Positions 1 to 6,679 of a stretch of 8,683 nt of DNA are shown here, piece after piece (position 1 is the first letter of the stretch; every line of letters begins with the position of its first letter). The stretch comes from Spartobacteria bacterium. Lineage in GTDB: Bacteria; Verrucomicrobiota; Verrucomicrobiia; Chthoniobacterales; UBA10450. The stretch spans positions 1 to 8,683 of the forward strand of contig JAJPJU010000040.1 of assembly GCA_021324035.1 (NCBI GenBank), read 5' to 3'. The notes below the pieces were generated by a model, which was not told where the DNA came from, did not search any database, and saw nothing but the letters and a program-made list of their open reading frames with translations. A program made the position numbers and the translations under genes.

Positions 1-477
1 AAGACAAGAAGGTTTTCGGTTTACTACGTCGTCGCGCACTGGCGGGCGGCGGCCAAACTTGCGCGGAGAATTCGGCGCAACGAAGTGTCGGGACTTGTCG
101 TCGGTTACGAAGACCTCGCGCTCGATCCGAAAACATCCATGCAAAATGTCTGCAATTATCTCGAGATTACTTTTGATCCGGAAATCGTGCTGAATCCCAC
201 TAAAGTTGGGCGTTCATGGGGCGGAAACTCTGCGGCCGGTACTCGATTTGCCGAAATCAGCACGGCCCCGGTCACGCGTTGGAAAAACGATTTGGGTGAA
301 GATGAGATTGGCTGGGTAGAATCGCATTGCCGCGATTTGATGCCGGAATTTGGTTACGAACCACGGCTGACGCGCCGGTCACTGCGTTACTTTATGAAAC
401 CGATCCGCGGTGAAAGGCCGAAAGAATTTCTCAAATCGCGTGTATATTCGTTGCGCGACAAAGTGACCAAGACTTGA
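1..477 (+). CDS. Sulfotransferase family protein, C-terminal part (5' end outside window)
   Basis: The frame is open from base 1 to the TGA at 475-477, so 158 residues are visible and the N-terminus lies outside the window. A GTG at 85 could be mistaken for a start, but coding similarity continues upstream of it. Visible landmarks fit the C-terminal half of the Sulfotransfer_3 type: HW with following Ala/Arg-rich helix (residues 13-28), VVGYEDLALDP (33-43, the usual 'YEDL..dP' segment), a helix ending in a 'fLei.fdp' stretch, WGGNS (73-77), TRW (92-94) and a closing EFGYEP (116-121). These enzymes move sulfate from PAPS to a hydroxyl or amine of a glycan or other acceptor. The P-loop that binds PAPS would be in the missing part. 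A basic tail of about 35 residues follows the domain. The next gene starts 34 bases downstream on the same strand, so co-transcription is likely. The acceptor is unknown. Confidence 0.8.
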   Translation, partial: KTRRFSVYYVVAHWRAAAKLARRIRRNEVSGLVVGYEDLALDPKTSMQNVCNYLEITFDPEIVLNPTKVGRSWGGNSAAGTRFAEISTAPVTRWKNDLGEDEIGWVESHCRDLMPEFGYEPRLTRRSLRYFMKPIRGERPKEFLKSRVYSLRDKVTKT

Positions 478-511
478 TCGCTCAACAATTTCGATTTCAG
501 TTTTCGACGCT

Positions 512-1396
512 ATGAGGGCTTTAAGGATTTTTGTTCCGGTATTTTTGATTTGCGCGACAGCGATGGCTTTTGAATCCCGGCTGCCGTTCAAGACCATTTT
601 CAAAGGCGAACCGCAGTTTCATCGCCTGGTTTCGCTGGCAAAGGAGAATGATTGGAAATCGCTGCCAATCGGCGAACGGACAGCTGCCGTCGGTCAGGCA
701 CTGACCGGAACGCGCTACAAATCGTACACCTTGGAGATCGACAACCGAATCGAATCGCCGTCGGTGAATTTCACCGGACTGGATTGCTGGACTTTTTTTG
801 AAACCTCTCTGGCGTTTGCCCGAATGCTGAATGAACCGGAGGAAAACTGGACGCCGGAGAATTTTCTCCATTACATCGAGATCGACCGTTATCGGGGCGG
901 CGTATGCACCGGCGAATATCTGTCGCGTCTGCATTATTTGGAGGATTGGCTTTACGACAACAATCGCCGCGGCCTGGTGGAAGATCTGACCACAAAACTT
1001 GGCGGCGGCAGTGTTCCCCACGCTGCCCATGAGATGACCGCGGGCTGGCGGCATTATCGCTATCTCGCGGCAAACAAATCGTTGCTCGGCCCGCTCGCGC
1101 GAATGGAAGCGAACGTTTCGAGCCGGCCGCTCTATCAAATTCCCAAGAGTCGCGTGGCCAAGATCGAGCCGAAACTGCAAAGCGGCGACATTATCGGAAT
1201 CGTTTCGCACGACGGCCGATTGTATTCGACGTCCCACGTCGGACTCGCCTTGCGCACGAGCGATGGCGTTTTGCATTTCATGCACGCGTCAGCTCCGCAC
1301 AACTACAATCGGGTCCTGGTTGATTCGCGTTTGTCGACCTATCTGCGCACCTATCGCAGCGACACCGGAATCATGGTGGCGCGACCATTGAAATAA
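512..1396 (+). CDS. Exported DUF1460 / NlpC-P60-like amidase or peptidase
   Basis: A 294-residue protein with an N-terminal signal peptide: basic MRALR, a hydrophobic stretch to about residue 18, and a likely cut after AMA (17-19). The Cys at 14 does not sit in a good lipobox, so a soluble periplasmic or secreted form is favoured. The mature part resembles DUF1460, an N-acetylmuramoyl-L-alanine-amidase-like branch of the NlpC/P60 papain fold. The signature GLDCWTFFE (89-97) gives Cys92 as probable nucleophile. It is followed by YRGG (127-130) and RLHYLEDWLYDN (139-150), typical of the family. GDIIGI (225-230) precedes TSHVGLAL (240-247), where His242 is the probable catalytic base. The family cleaves cell-wall peptides or amides; the exact substrate here cannot be read from sequence. 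The start ATG is chosen because it gives the full signal peptide; there is no clear ribosome binding site. It lies between a sulfotransferase and an importer operon, so a role in envelope remodelling is reasonable but inferred. Confidence 0.82.
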   Translation: MRALRIFVPVFLICATAMAFESRLPFKTIFKGEPQFHRLVSLAKENDWKSLPIGERTAAVGQALTGTRYKSYTLEIDNRIESPSVNFTGLDCWTFFETSLAFARMLNEPEENWTPENFLHYIEIDRYRGGVCTGEYLSRLHYLEDWLYDNNRRGLVEDLTTKLGGGSVPHAAHEMTAGWRHYRYLAANKSLLGPLARMEANVSSRPLYQIPKSRVAKIEPKLQSGDIIGIVSHDGRLYSTSHVGLALRTSDGVLHFMHASAPHNYNRVLVDSRLSTYLRTYRSDTGIMVARPLK

Positions 1397-1404
1397 TTCG
1401 TGTC

Positions 1405-1443
1405 ATTGGCTTCCAGCCAATTCCCATCGGCAAGATGCCGATG
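1405..1443. repeat. Paired perfect hairpins, REP-like intergenic element
   Basis: Two perfect inverted repeats lie three bases apart in the gap between the DUF1460 gene and the importer operon. The first is ATTGGCT-tcc-AGCCAAT (1405-1421, 7-bp stem, 3-base loop). The second is CATCGGCA-aga-TGCCGATG (1425-1443, 8-bp stem, 3-base loop). Both have the same build, with GGC and GCC flanking a five-base core. There is no T-tract after either stem, so a simple intrinsic terminator is not the obvious reading. The element begins nine bases after the TAA of the upstream gene. Paired short hairpins of this kind resemble interspersed REP/PU-type repeats, and I recall similar ones from Verrucomicrobiota genomes. 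Copy number cannot be seen here because only one copy is in the window. A role in 3'-end protection or partial termination is possible. Confidence 0.7.
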
Positions 1444-1497
1444 CCACGTTTACGCGATTGTTGCCGGCCCTGATCTCTGGCAGCATCGTGGCCCGCA

Positions 1498-2460
1498 ATG
1501 AAGAGCTTGAGCTTAATATTTTCCATCGCGGCAGCCGCGATATTTGCGACTTCGGTTTCAGCCGAGACAAAAATTCGTATCGGCCATTTCCCGAACATTA
1601 CGCACGCGCAAGGTTTGATTGGGCACGCGTTGACTCGCGAAGGTAAAGGCTGGTTTGAGCAGCGCCTCGGCCCGGATATCAAAATCGAATGGTTCGTTTA
1701 CAACGCCGGACCGAGCGCAATGGAAGCGATCTTCGCGAATTCCATCGACTTAACTTATGTCGGCCCGGGCCCAGCGCTTAATGCTTACACCAAATCGAAT
1801 GGCGCAGAGATTCGTTTGATTGCCGGCGCGGCCAACGGCGGAGCCGGGTTGGTTGCGCAGCCGGACCAAAATTTTAAGGCGCCGGCCGACTTTCGGGGAA
1901 AGAAAATCGCGACGCCGCAGTTAGGAAACACTCAGGATATCTCCTGTCGCGCCTGGCTGACAGAAGGCGGGCTGAAGATCACACAACTTGGTGGCGACGC
2001 TTCGGTGATTCCGACGGCGAATCCCGACCAGCTTTCGCTTTTCAAGCTAAAGAAAATCGACGCCGTTTGGACCGTCGAACCGTGGTTGAGTCGTCTCGAG
2101 CAGGAAGGCGGCGGCAAAGTGATCGTCGAAGAAAGGGAGGTCGCGACAACCATTCTGGTTTCGAGCACAAAATTTCTGAATCAACAGCGGGAATTCGCGA
2201 AGAAAGTAGCGCAAGCCCATGCCGAGCTGACGGACTGGATCTTGAAGAATCCGGATGAAGCGCAGCGCCTGATAAAATCGGAGCTATTGGCCGAAACCAA
2301 GAGCGATATGAGCGCCGCGCTGATCGCAGCGGCATGGAAGCGCATTACATTTACGGCGGAGACGCCGCGCGCGTCGGTTGAGAAATTTGTGCAGAATTCG
2401 GTCAAAGCGGGATTCATCAGAACCGCGCCTGACTTGTCCAAGTTGTTCGAAACGCCCTGA
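1498..2460 (+). CDS. ABC transporter substrate-binding protein, nitrate/sulfonate/taurine (SsuA/TauA/NrtA-like) class
   Basis: A 320-residue protein with a clear signal peptide: MK, a hydrophobic Ala-rich segment, and a probable cut after SVSA (19-22). There is no lipobox Cys, so it is probably a free periplasmic binding protein. The mature chain opens with IRIGHFPNITHAQ (26-38), the first strand and ligand-binding loop typical of this class. NAGPSAMEAIFANSIDLTYVG (69-89) is the second conserved block, at the interdomain face. LGNTQD (142-147) starts the second lobe, and AVWTVEPWLSRL (189-200) is a further hallmark. The length is normal for the class. These proteins deliver nitrate, aliphatic sulfonates, taurine, bicarbonate or pyrimidine precursors to an inner-membrane importer. 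Which ligand applies here cannot be decided from sequence. It is the first gene of a tight three-gene operon, one base upstream of the ATPase. The start follows from the signal peptide; no strong ribosome binding site precedes it. Confidence 0.9.
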   Translation: MKSLSLIFSIAAAAIFATSVSAETKIRIGHFPNITHAQGLIGHALTREGKGWFEQRLGPDIKIEWFVYNAGPSAMEAIFANSIDLTYVGPGPALNAYTKSNGAEIRLIAGAANGGAGLVAQPDQNFKAPADFRGKKIATPQLGNTQDISCRAWLTEGGLKITQLGGDASVIPTANPDQLSLFKLKKIDAVWTVEPWLSRLEQEGGGKVIVEEREVATTILVSSTKFLNQQREFAKKVAQAHAELTDWILKNPDEAQRLIKSELLAETKSDMSAALIAAAWKRITFTAETPRASVEKFVQNSVKAGFIRTAPDLSKLFETP

Positions 2461-2461
2461 G

Positions 2462-3274
2462 ATGTCGCTGCAGGAAGAACTTCGCGGACCACCTCCTGCG
2501 AAACTCATTGTTGATCACGTATCGAAATGGTTTCGTCAGAAGCGCCAGACAGTACACGCGCTCGACGATATCTCGTTCGAAGTTTCCGAAGGCGAGTTCA
2601 TCGTCATCGTTGGACCAAGCGGCTGCGGCAAATCGACGTTGTTGGACATAATCGCCGGACTGGAACAGCCGGACAAAGGCCAGGTCCTGGCGGACAATCA
2701 GCCGGTCCACAATCCCGGGCGACACCGGCTTGTAATGTTTCAAGAATCCGCGTTGTTTCCGTGGCTCAATGTTTTTGGAAACGTGATGTTCGGTTTGCGA
2801 TTGAAGCCCGGTCTTCGCAACTCCGAGCGGCGTGAAGTTGCAAAATTTTTTCTTCACCTCGTCGGCCTGGAGAAATTCATGGAAGCAAATGTGCACGAGC
2901 TGTCCGGAGGAATGAAACAACGAGTGGCCCTGGCTCGCGCGCTCGCGCCGAATCCGCGGGTACTTTTAATGGATGAACCATTCGCCGCGCTGGACGCGAT
3001 GACCCGTGAACAACTTTACGGCGACATTCAGCGAATCTGGGAGAAACGGCGCAAGACAATCATTTTCGTAACTCACAACGTGCGTGAAGCGGCCTGCCTG
3101 GCCGACCGCGTCATGGTGATGTCGCCGACGCCGGGACGTTTGCGCGACATTTTTGAAGTGAAATTGCCGCGTCCGCGCGATTTCAACAGCATCGAGATCG
3201 CGCAGCACGCGGCGAAATTGACTGCAGTGCTGAGAGGTTACAAAGGAGCCGAACCGGCGATGGCAACACCATGA
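2462..3274 (+). CDS. ABC transporter ATP-binding protein (SsuB/TauB/NrtD-like)
   Basis: The cytoplasmic ATPase that powers the importer, 270 residues from the ATG at 2462. I prefer this start because it lies one base after the TGA of the binding-protein gene and the domain begins directly after it. The longer open frame, from 2378, would add residues that merely overlap that gene. All catalytic motifs are present: Walker A GPSGCGKST (51-59), Q-loop Gln94 in MFQESALFPW, signature LSGGMKQR (147-154), Walker B VLLMDEP with Glu172, D-loop AALD (175-178) and switch His205 in FVTHNVREA. The 'ESALFPWLNV' segment after the Q-loop and the THNVREA/ADRVMVMSP run are typical of the nitrate/sulfonate/taurine subfamily, which agrees with its neighbours. 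Its stop overlaps the permease start by four bases (ATGA), which suggests coupled translation. Confidence 0.95.
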   Translation: MSLQEELRGPPPAKLIVDHVSKWFRQKRQTVHALDDISFEVSEGEFIVIVGPSGCGKSTLLDIIAGLEQPDKGQVLADNQPVHNPGRHRLVMFQESALFPWLNVFGNVMFGLRLKPGLRNSERREVAKFFLHLVGLEKFMEANVHELSGGMKQRVALARALAPNPRVLLMDEPFAALDAMTREQLYGDIQRIWEKRRKTIIFVTHNVREAACLADRVMVMSPTPGRLRDIFEVKLPRPRDFNSIEIAQHAAKLTAVLRGYKGAEPAMATP

Positions 3275-4038
3275 AACGCACACTGCTTGCGATTTTGTTT
3301 TTCGTCGCGTTGGTGGCGATTTGGACTGCGTTGGTCCGGGCGCAAATCTGGTCGCCGGTATTGCTCCCCTCACCGCGCGCGGTGTTGGATTATCTCGTGA
3401 GCGCCGTTCGCGATGGCACGTTACTCAGCGCAACCGCTGTTACCCTGCGACGACTTGTCCTTGGATACGTAATCGGACTCGCTATCGGACTCCCATTGGG
3501 CCTCCTGACTGCATCGTCGAAATTCGTCGAAGACACGATCGGTGTTCTTGCCCTTGGACTCCAAACTTTGCCGAGCGTCTGTTGGGTCCCGTTGGCGTTG
3601 CTTTGGTTCGGTCAAACAGAAGGCGCGATGCTTTTTGTCGTAATCATGGGAACTGTTTGGTCGGTGGTGATTGCAACAGATACCGGAGTGCGCACCCTGC
3701 CCCCGATTTTTGCGCGGGCGGCGCGAACCATGGGCTCTGGCCCGTTCCATCGATGGATCCATGTCATCCTGCCGGCGTCGCTTCCGTATTTGATTAGCGG
3801 CATGAAACAAGGCTGGGCCTTCGCCTGGCGATCGCTGATGGCTGCGGAGATTTATGTCACGATTCTAACGGGATTCGGACTTGGCCATCTTCTGCATTAT
3901 GGACGTGAGCTGAACGCGATGGATCAGGTCATTGGAATCATGCTGGTGATCGTGCTGATTGGGTTGCTCGCGGACAAAATCTTGTTCTCGCCGTGGGAAC
4001 GGTTCCTTCATCGGCGCTGGGGCACTGGCAGAATCTGA
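3271..4038 (+). CDS. ABC transporter permease (SsuC/TauC/NrtB-like)
   Basis: A 255-residue inner-membrane protein with about six hydrophobic segments: roughly residues 4-22, 62-82, 90-112, 118-136, 185-205 and 219-237. LLPSPRAVLDYL (31-42) after the first segment is the usual periplasmic 'lPsP..v' motif of the class. The cytoplasmic coupling loop that contacts the ATPase is visible as ARAARTMGSG (148-157) followed by HVILPASLPY (164-173), the 'EAA' loop of binding-protein-dependent importers. The start overlaps the ATPase stop by four bases. Together with the two genes before it, this makes a complete importer: binding protein, ATPase and a permease expected to act as a homodimer. No second permease gene is present and none is needed for this class. 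The substrate is undetermined. The following gene starts 43 bases downstream with no hairpin between, so transcription may run on into the glycosyltransferase-sulfotransferase gene. Confidence 0.94.
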   Translation: MKRTLLAILFFVALVAIWTALVRAQIWSPVLLPSPRAVLDYLVSAVRDGTLLSATAVTLRRLVLGYVIGLAIGLPLGLLTASSKFVEDTIGVLALGLQTLPSVCWVPLALLWFGQTEGAMLFVVIMGTVWSVVIATDTGVRTLPPIFARAARTMGSGPFHRWIHVILPASLPYLISGMKQGWAFAWRSLMAAEIYVTILTGFGLGHLLHYGRELNAMDQVIGIMLVIVLIGLLADKILFSPWERFLHRRWGTGRI

Positions 4039-4081
4039 ATTGTGACCGAAACTGCCGCTGAAATGTGGCCTGCCGATTGAT

Positions 4082-5920
4082 ATGAAAGCCTTGTGCGTCG
4101 TCGAACACGGAAACGCCCCGAGCACGCGGTTGCGTTTGCGCGATTGTCTCGAGCATTACCAACAGCTCGGGGTCGAGGCCACCGTGCTGCCGGCGCGGCG
4201 TTCCAGCCTGAGAGACCGGCTCCGGGTTTTGCGGGAAGCAGCCAGGCACGATGTCGTGGTTCTGTTCAAGACGATCGGCTTCAACGAATTTGAACTGAGC
4301 CTGTTGCAACGGGCGAACCGGCGCATCATTTTCGATTTTGACGACGCGGTGATGTTCCGAGAGCAGAAACATCGCCGGCCGCTCCGCGCGAGAACGTTCA
4401 AGAAATTTTTGCGAACGGTGCGGCATTGCGAAGCGGTCGTCGCCGGCAATGATTTTCTCGCTTCGTTCGCGGAGGCTTGCGGACGGCGCGCAGTTATTCT
4501 TCCGACGTCGATCGATCTGAAGAACTACAAATTGAAAGAAAACCATGACGGCCTCGGCCTAACGATCGGCTGGCTCGGGCTGAGCGATGGACTGCCCTAC
4601 TTGCGCCACATTCATCCGGCTCTGCAGCAATTGAGCGCGCGTTTTCCCGGACTGAAATTGAAAGTCATCAGCGACAAACCGCTTCAGCTCGATGGGGTCC
4701 GGATTGAAAACGCGCCCTGGCGGCTCGAAACCGAACAGGCGCACCTTGCCAGTTTCGACATTGGCATCATGCCGCTTTGGGATTCAGTTTGGACCCGCGG
4801 CAAATGCGGCTACAAAATCCTGCAATACATGGGCGTCGGTACGGCCGTGGTTGCTTCTGACGTCGGCGTAAACGGCCAGATCATCACCCACGGCCAAAAC
4901 GGTTTTCTGGCCCGCACCACTCAAGATTGGGTGGACACGCTTGGGAGCTTGATCGCAAATACGGACCAACGAAAATCATTTGGAATTCGCGGACGCGAGT
5001 TGATCGAGCAACGCTATTCACTCGAAACCTTCGCCAGGGGCTATGTCAAAGTTTTGCGCGAAGTCGCGCGACTTCCGGGCGATTCGCCGTCACTGATTAC
5101 TCGAAGCGCATTTCACCGGTGGAACTTCAGCAGTCGCGCTCGCGAACTTTCCGGCGGAGATGCGATTGTCATTTCAGTGCCGAAAAGCGGACGAACCTGG
5201 GTCCGAACTTTTCTTTGCGCCTATTTTTGCAAGCGCGCCGGACGTCCCTTTACTCTCCGGCCCGATCATTACCACGATCCAACCATTCCGCGGCTCATTT
5301 TTTCGCACGATTTCGCCGAACAACGAATGAAAGGCAGAGTCTGGGACCGGATCCGGGGCAAATATCTTGTGCCGGCGAGAGAATTAGCCCGGGCTCGCGT
5401 GATTCTGCTGGTTCGCGATCCACGGGACGCGTTTGTTTCGCTTTACATGCAACTGGTCCATCGCACTCGGGAAACGCCACAGCAGATCAAGGAAAAGAAA
5501 GTGGGCGATCTCATGCGCGATCGGCGTTACGGCATCATGTCTATCATCAAGACCATGAACGATTGGTTCGCGGAGTTTGGGCGCCATAAGAATTTCACCT
5601 TGTTGCATTACGAATCGTTGCGGACCGCTCCAGAACAGAACTTTCGCGCGATTCTGGCCACGCTCGGAGAAACGGCACCCGATCCGGATGCATTTAAACA
5701 CGCCCTCGAGTTTTCCGATTTTGCGAATATGCAGCGGCTGGAAACGTCCGGAGTCTTCGATTCGAAAATCTTGCGGTCGACGGACCTCCGGAACCCGGAG
5801 GCGTTTAAAGTCCGCCGTGGAAAAGTCGGCGGTTATCGCGACTATCTGTCGCCGGAAGACCAGGCGTTCGCTGCCGACGCGCTCAAACATTTGGACGCAC
5901 GGTTCGGCTACACTGCCTGA
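4082..5920 (+). CDS. Glycosyltransferase (GT4-like)-sulfotransferase fusion protein
   Basis: A single 612-residue frame joins two enzymes. Residues 1 to about 332 look like a GT-B fold GT4-type glycosyltransferase: STRLRLRDCLEHY (14-26) near the N-terminus, the acidic FDFDDAV (84-90), TIGWLGLSDG (161-170) opening the second lobe, DIGIMPLWDS (226-235), and KILQYMGVGTAVVASDVGVN (245-264) with HGQNGFLA (270-277), the nucleotide-sugar side. The usual second Glu of the GT4 E-x7-E pair is Gln248. From about 358 a PAPS-dependent sulfotransferase follows: 5'-phosphosulfate loop SVPKSGRTWVR (365-375), 3'-phosphate region LVRDPRDAFVSLY (443-455), YESLRTAPEQNF (510-521), and RRGKVGGY (578-585), which matches the RKGxxG PAPS motif. 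The linker (333-357) is short. No signal peptide or membrane segment is seen, so it should act in the cytoplasm, perhaps adding and then sulfating a sugar on one glycan. Donor and acceptor are unknown. The next gene, another sulfotransferase, starts nine bases after the stop. Confidence 0.88.
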   Translation: MKALCVVEHGNAPSTRLRLRDCLEHYQQLGVEATVLPARRSSLRDRLRVLREAARHDVVVLFKTIGFNEFELSLLQRANRRIIFDFDDAVMFREQKHRRPLRARTFKKFLRTVRHCEAVVAGNDFLASFAEACGRRAVILPTSIDLKNYKLKENHDGLGLTIGWLGLSDGLPYLRHIHPALQQLSARFPGLKLKVISDKPLQLDGVRIENAPWRLETEQAHLASFDIGIMPLWDSVWTRGKCGYKILQYMGVGTAVVASDVGVNGQIITHGQNGFLARTTQDWVDTLGSLIANTDQRKSFGIRGRELIEQRYSLETFARGYVKVLREVARLPGDSPSLITRSAFHRWNFSSRARELSGGDAIVISVPKSGRTWVRTFLCAYFCKRAGRPFTLRPDHYHDPTIPRLIFSHDFAEQRMKGRVWDRIRGKYLVPARELARARVILLVRDPRDAFVSLYMQLVHRTRETPQQIKEKKVGDLMRDRRYGIMSIIKTMNDWFAEFGRHKNFTLLHYESLRTAPEQNFRAILATLGETAPDPDAFKHALEFSDFANMQRLETSGVFDSKILRSTDLRNPEAFKVRRGKVGGYRDYLSPEDQAFAADALKHLDARFGYTA

Positions 5921-5929
5921 CCGTCTTTG

Positions 5930-6658
5930 ATGAAGCCGCCTGTCATCATTATTGGCGCGCACCGTTCAGGAACCAGCGCCACCGCGCGTGCGCTCGAACT
6001 TGTCGGTTTGCAAATCGGCCAGCGTCTCGACAGCCATCGCGAGTCCAAAGCCATGCAGCAGTTGCACGACGAATATCTTCAGGGTGTCGGTGCCTCCTGG
6101 TACAATCCCAAACCGTTCCTGGATCACATGCGAACGCCGCAAGGCCGGCACGATTGCGTGAAGTATTTGCGATCAAACGTTGATTCACATTTCGGCAGGA
6201 TTTTTGGATATCGAAACAATCCGAAAGGTTGGTGGCTTCGTTTGCGATTGAAACTTGGCGCGGCGTGGGGCTGGAAAGAACCGCGGACGACATTGTTCGC
6301 TCCGGCCTGGCTGGAAATCTTTCCAACCGCGCGAATTGTGCACGTGATTCGCGACCCGTTGGCCGCCGGTGAAAGTATTCGCGAGCGCGAATTGAAATTC
6401 CAGGCGGCGGGCGATCCAGCAACGCCGAACCTTGGCGACCTGAATTATTGCCGGGAATTGGTTGAACTTTATCTCCGCGCGGGAGAAGAGCTCGCTAACT
6501 CGGCCAACTACCGAAGACTTCAATTTGAGGAATTACAAAACAATCCGCCGGCGATGCTCGAAGAGTTGGCAAAGTTTTGCGAATTAAATCCTGCCACCGG
6601 AGACCTGGCCACAGCTGCTGCCAGTATTCGCCCCGCTCGCGTTCGATCAACGTCTTGA
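5930..6658 (+). CDS. Sulfotransferase family protein (Sulfotransfer_3-like)
   Basis: A 242-residue protein from the ATG at 5930; a TTG one codon upstream is a weaker alternative. IIIGAHRSGTS (6-16) is the P-loop-like 5'-phosphosulfate site seen in the Sulfotransfer_3 / LPS-sulfotransferase group. WGWKEPRT (113-120) and FPTARIVHVIRDPLAAGES (131-149) form the second PAPS-binding region, with Arg141 and Ser149 as expected contacts. RLQFEELQNNPPAMLEELAKF (196-216) corresponds to the 'yEdl..dP...l..l..f' helix near the C-terminus. The protein ends soon after, in IRPARVRSTS, so it is on the short side and may lack the last helix of longer relatives. It belongs to a different sequence subtype from the sulfotransferase half of the fusion just upstream, so it probably acts on another position or acceptor. 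It is the last plus-strand gene of the cluster and faces the response regulator gene end to end. Confidence 0.83.
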   Translation: MKPPVIIIGAHRSGTSATARALELVGLQIGQRLDSHRESKAMQQLHDEYLQGVGASWYNPKPFLDHMRTPQGRHDCVKYLRSNVDSHFGRIFGYRNNPKGWWLRLRLKLGAAWGWKEPRTTLFAPAWLEIFPTARIVHVIRDPLAAGESIRERELKFQAAGDPATPNLGDLNYCRELVELYLRAGEELANSANYRRLQFEELQNNPPAMLEELAKFCELNPATGDLATAAASIRPARVRSTS

Positions 6659-6679
6659 GTTAATTCACGCAACCGCCAC

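Noticed and set aside
85..477. Short 130-residue gene starting at GTG 85
   Set aside because: The same frame is open to base 1 and carries sulfotransferase-like sequence before the GTG. It is better read as the end of a longer gene cut by the window edge.
521..1285. Long minus-strand open frame (254 codons) opposite the DUF1460 gene
   Set aside because: It is wholly antisense to a gene with signal peptide and catalytic motifs, and its translation shows no recognisable domain. High GC content produces such shadow frames.
1371..1682. Minus-strand frame reading through the paired hairpins
   Set aside because: The product contains only translated repeat sequence (around GILPMGIGWKP) and antisense of the binding-protein gene. 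Hairpin repeats of this kind often give false protein calls.
2378..2461. Longer N-terminus for the ABC ATPase
   Set aside because: The extra 28 residues overlap the binding-protein gene in another frame and do not look like ABC ATPase sequence. The ATG at 2462, one base after the stop, is a better start.
3938..4546. Minus-strand open frame spanning the permease-fusion junction
   Set aside because: It crosses two well-supported plus-strand genes and has no domain signature.
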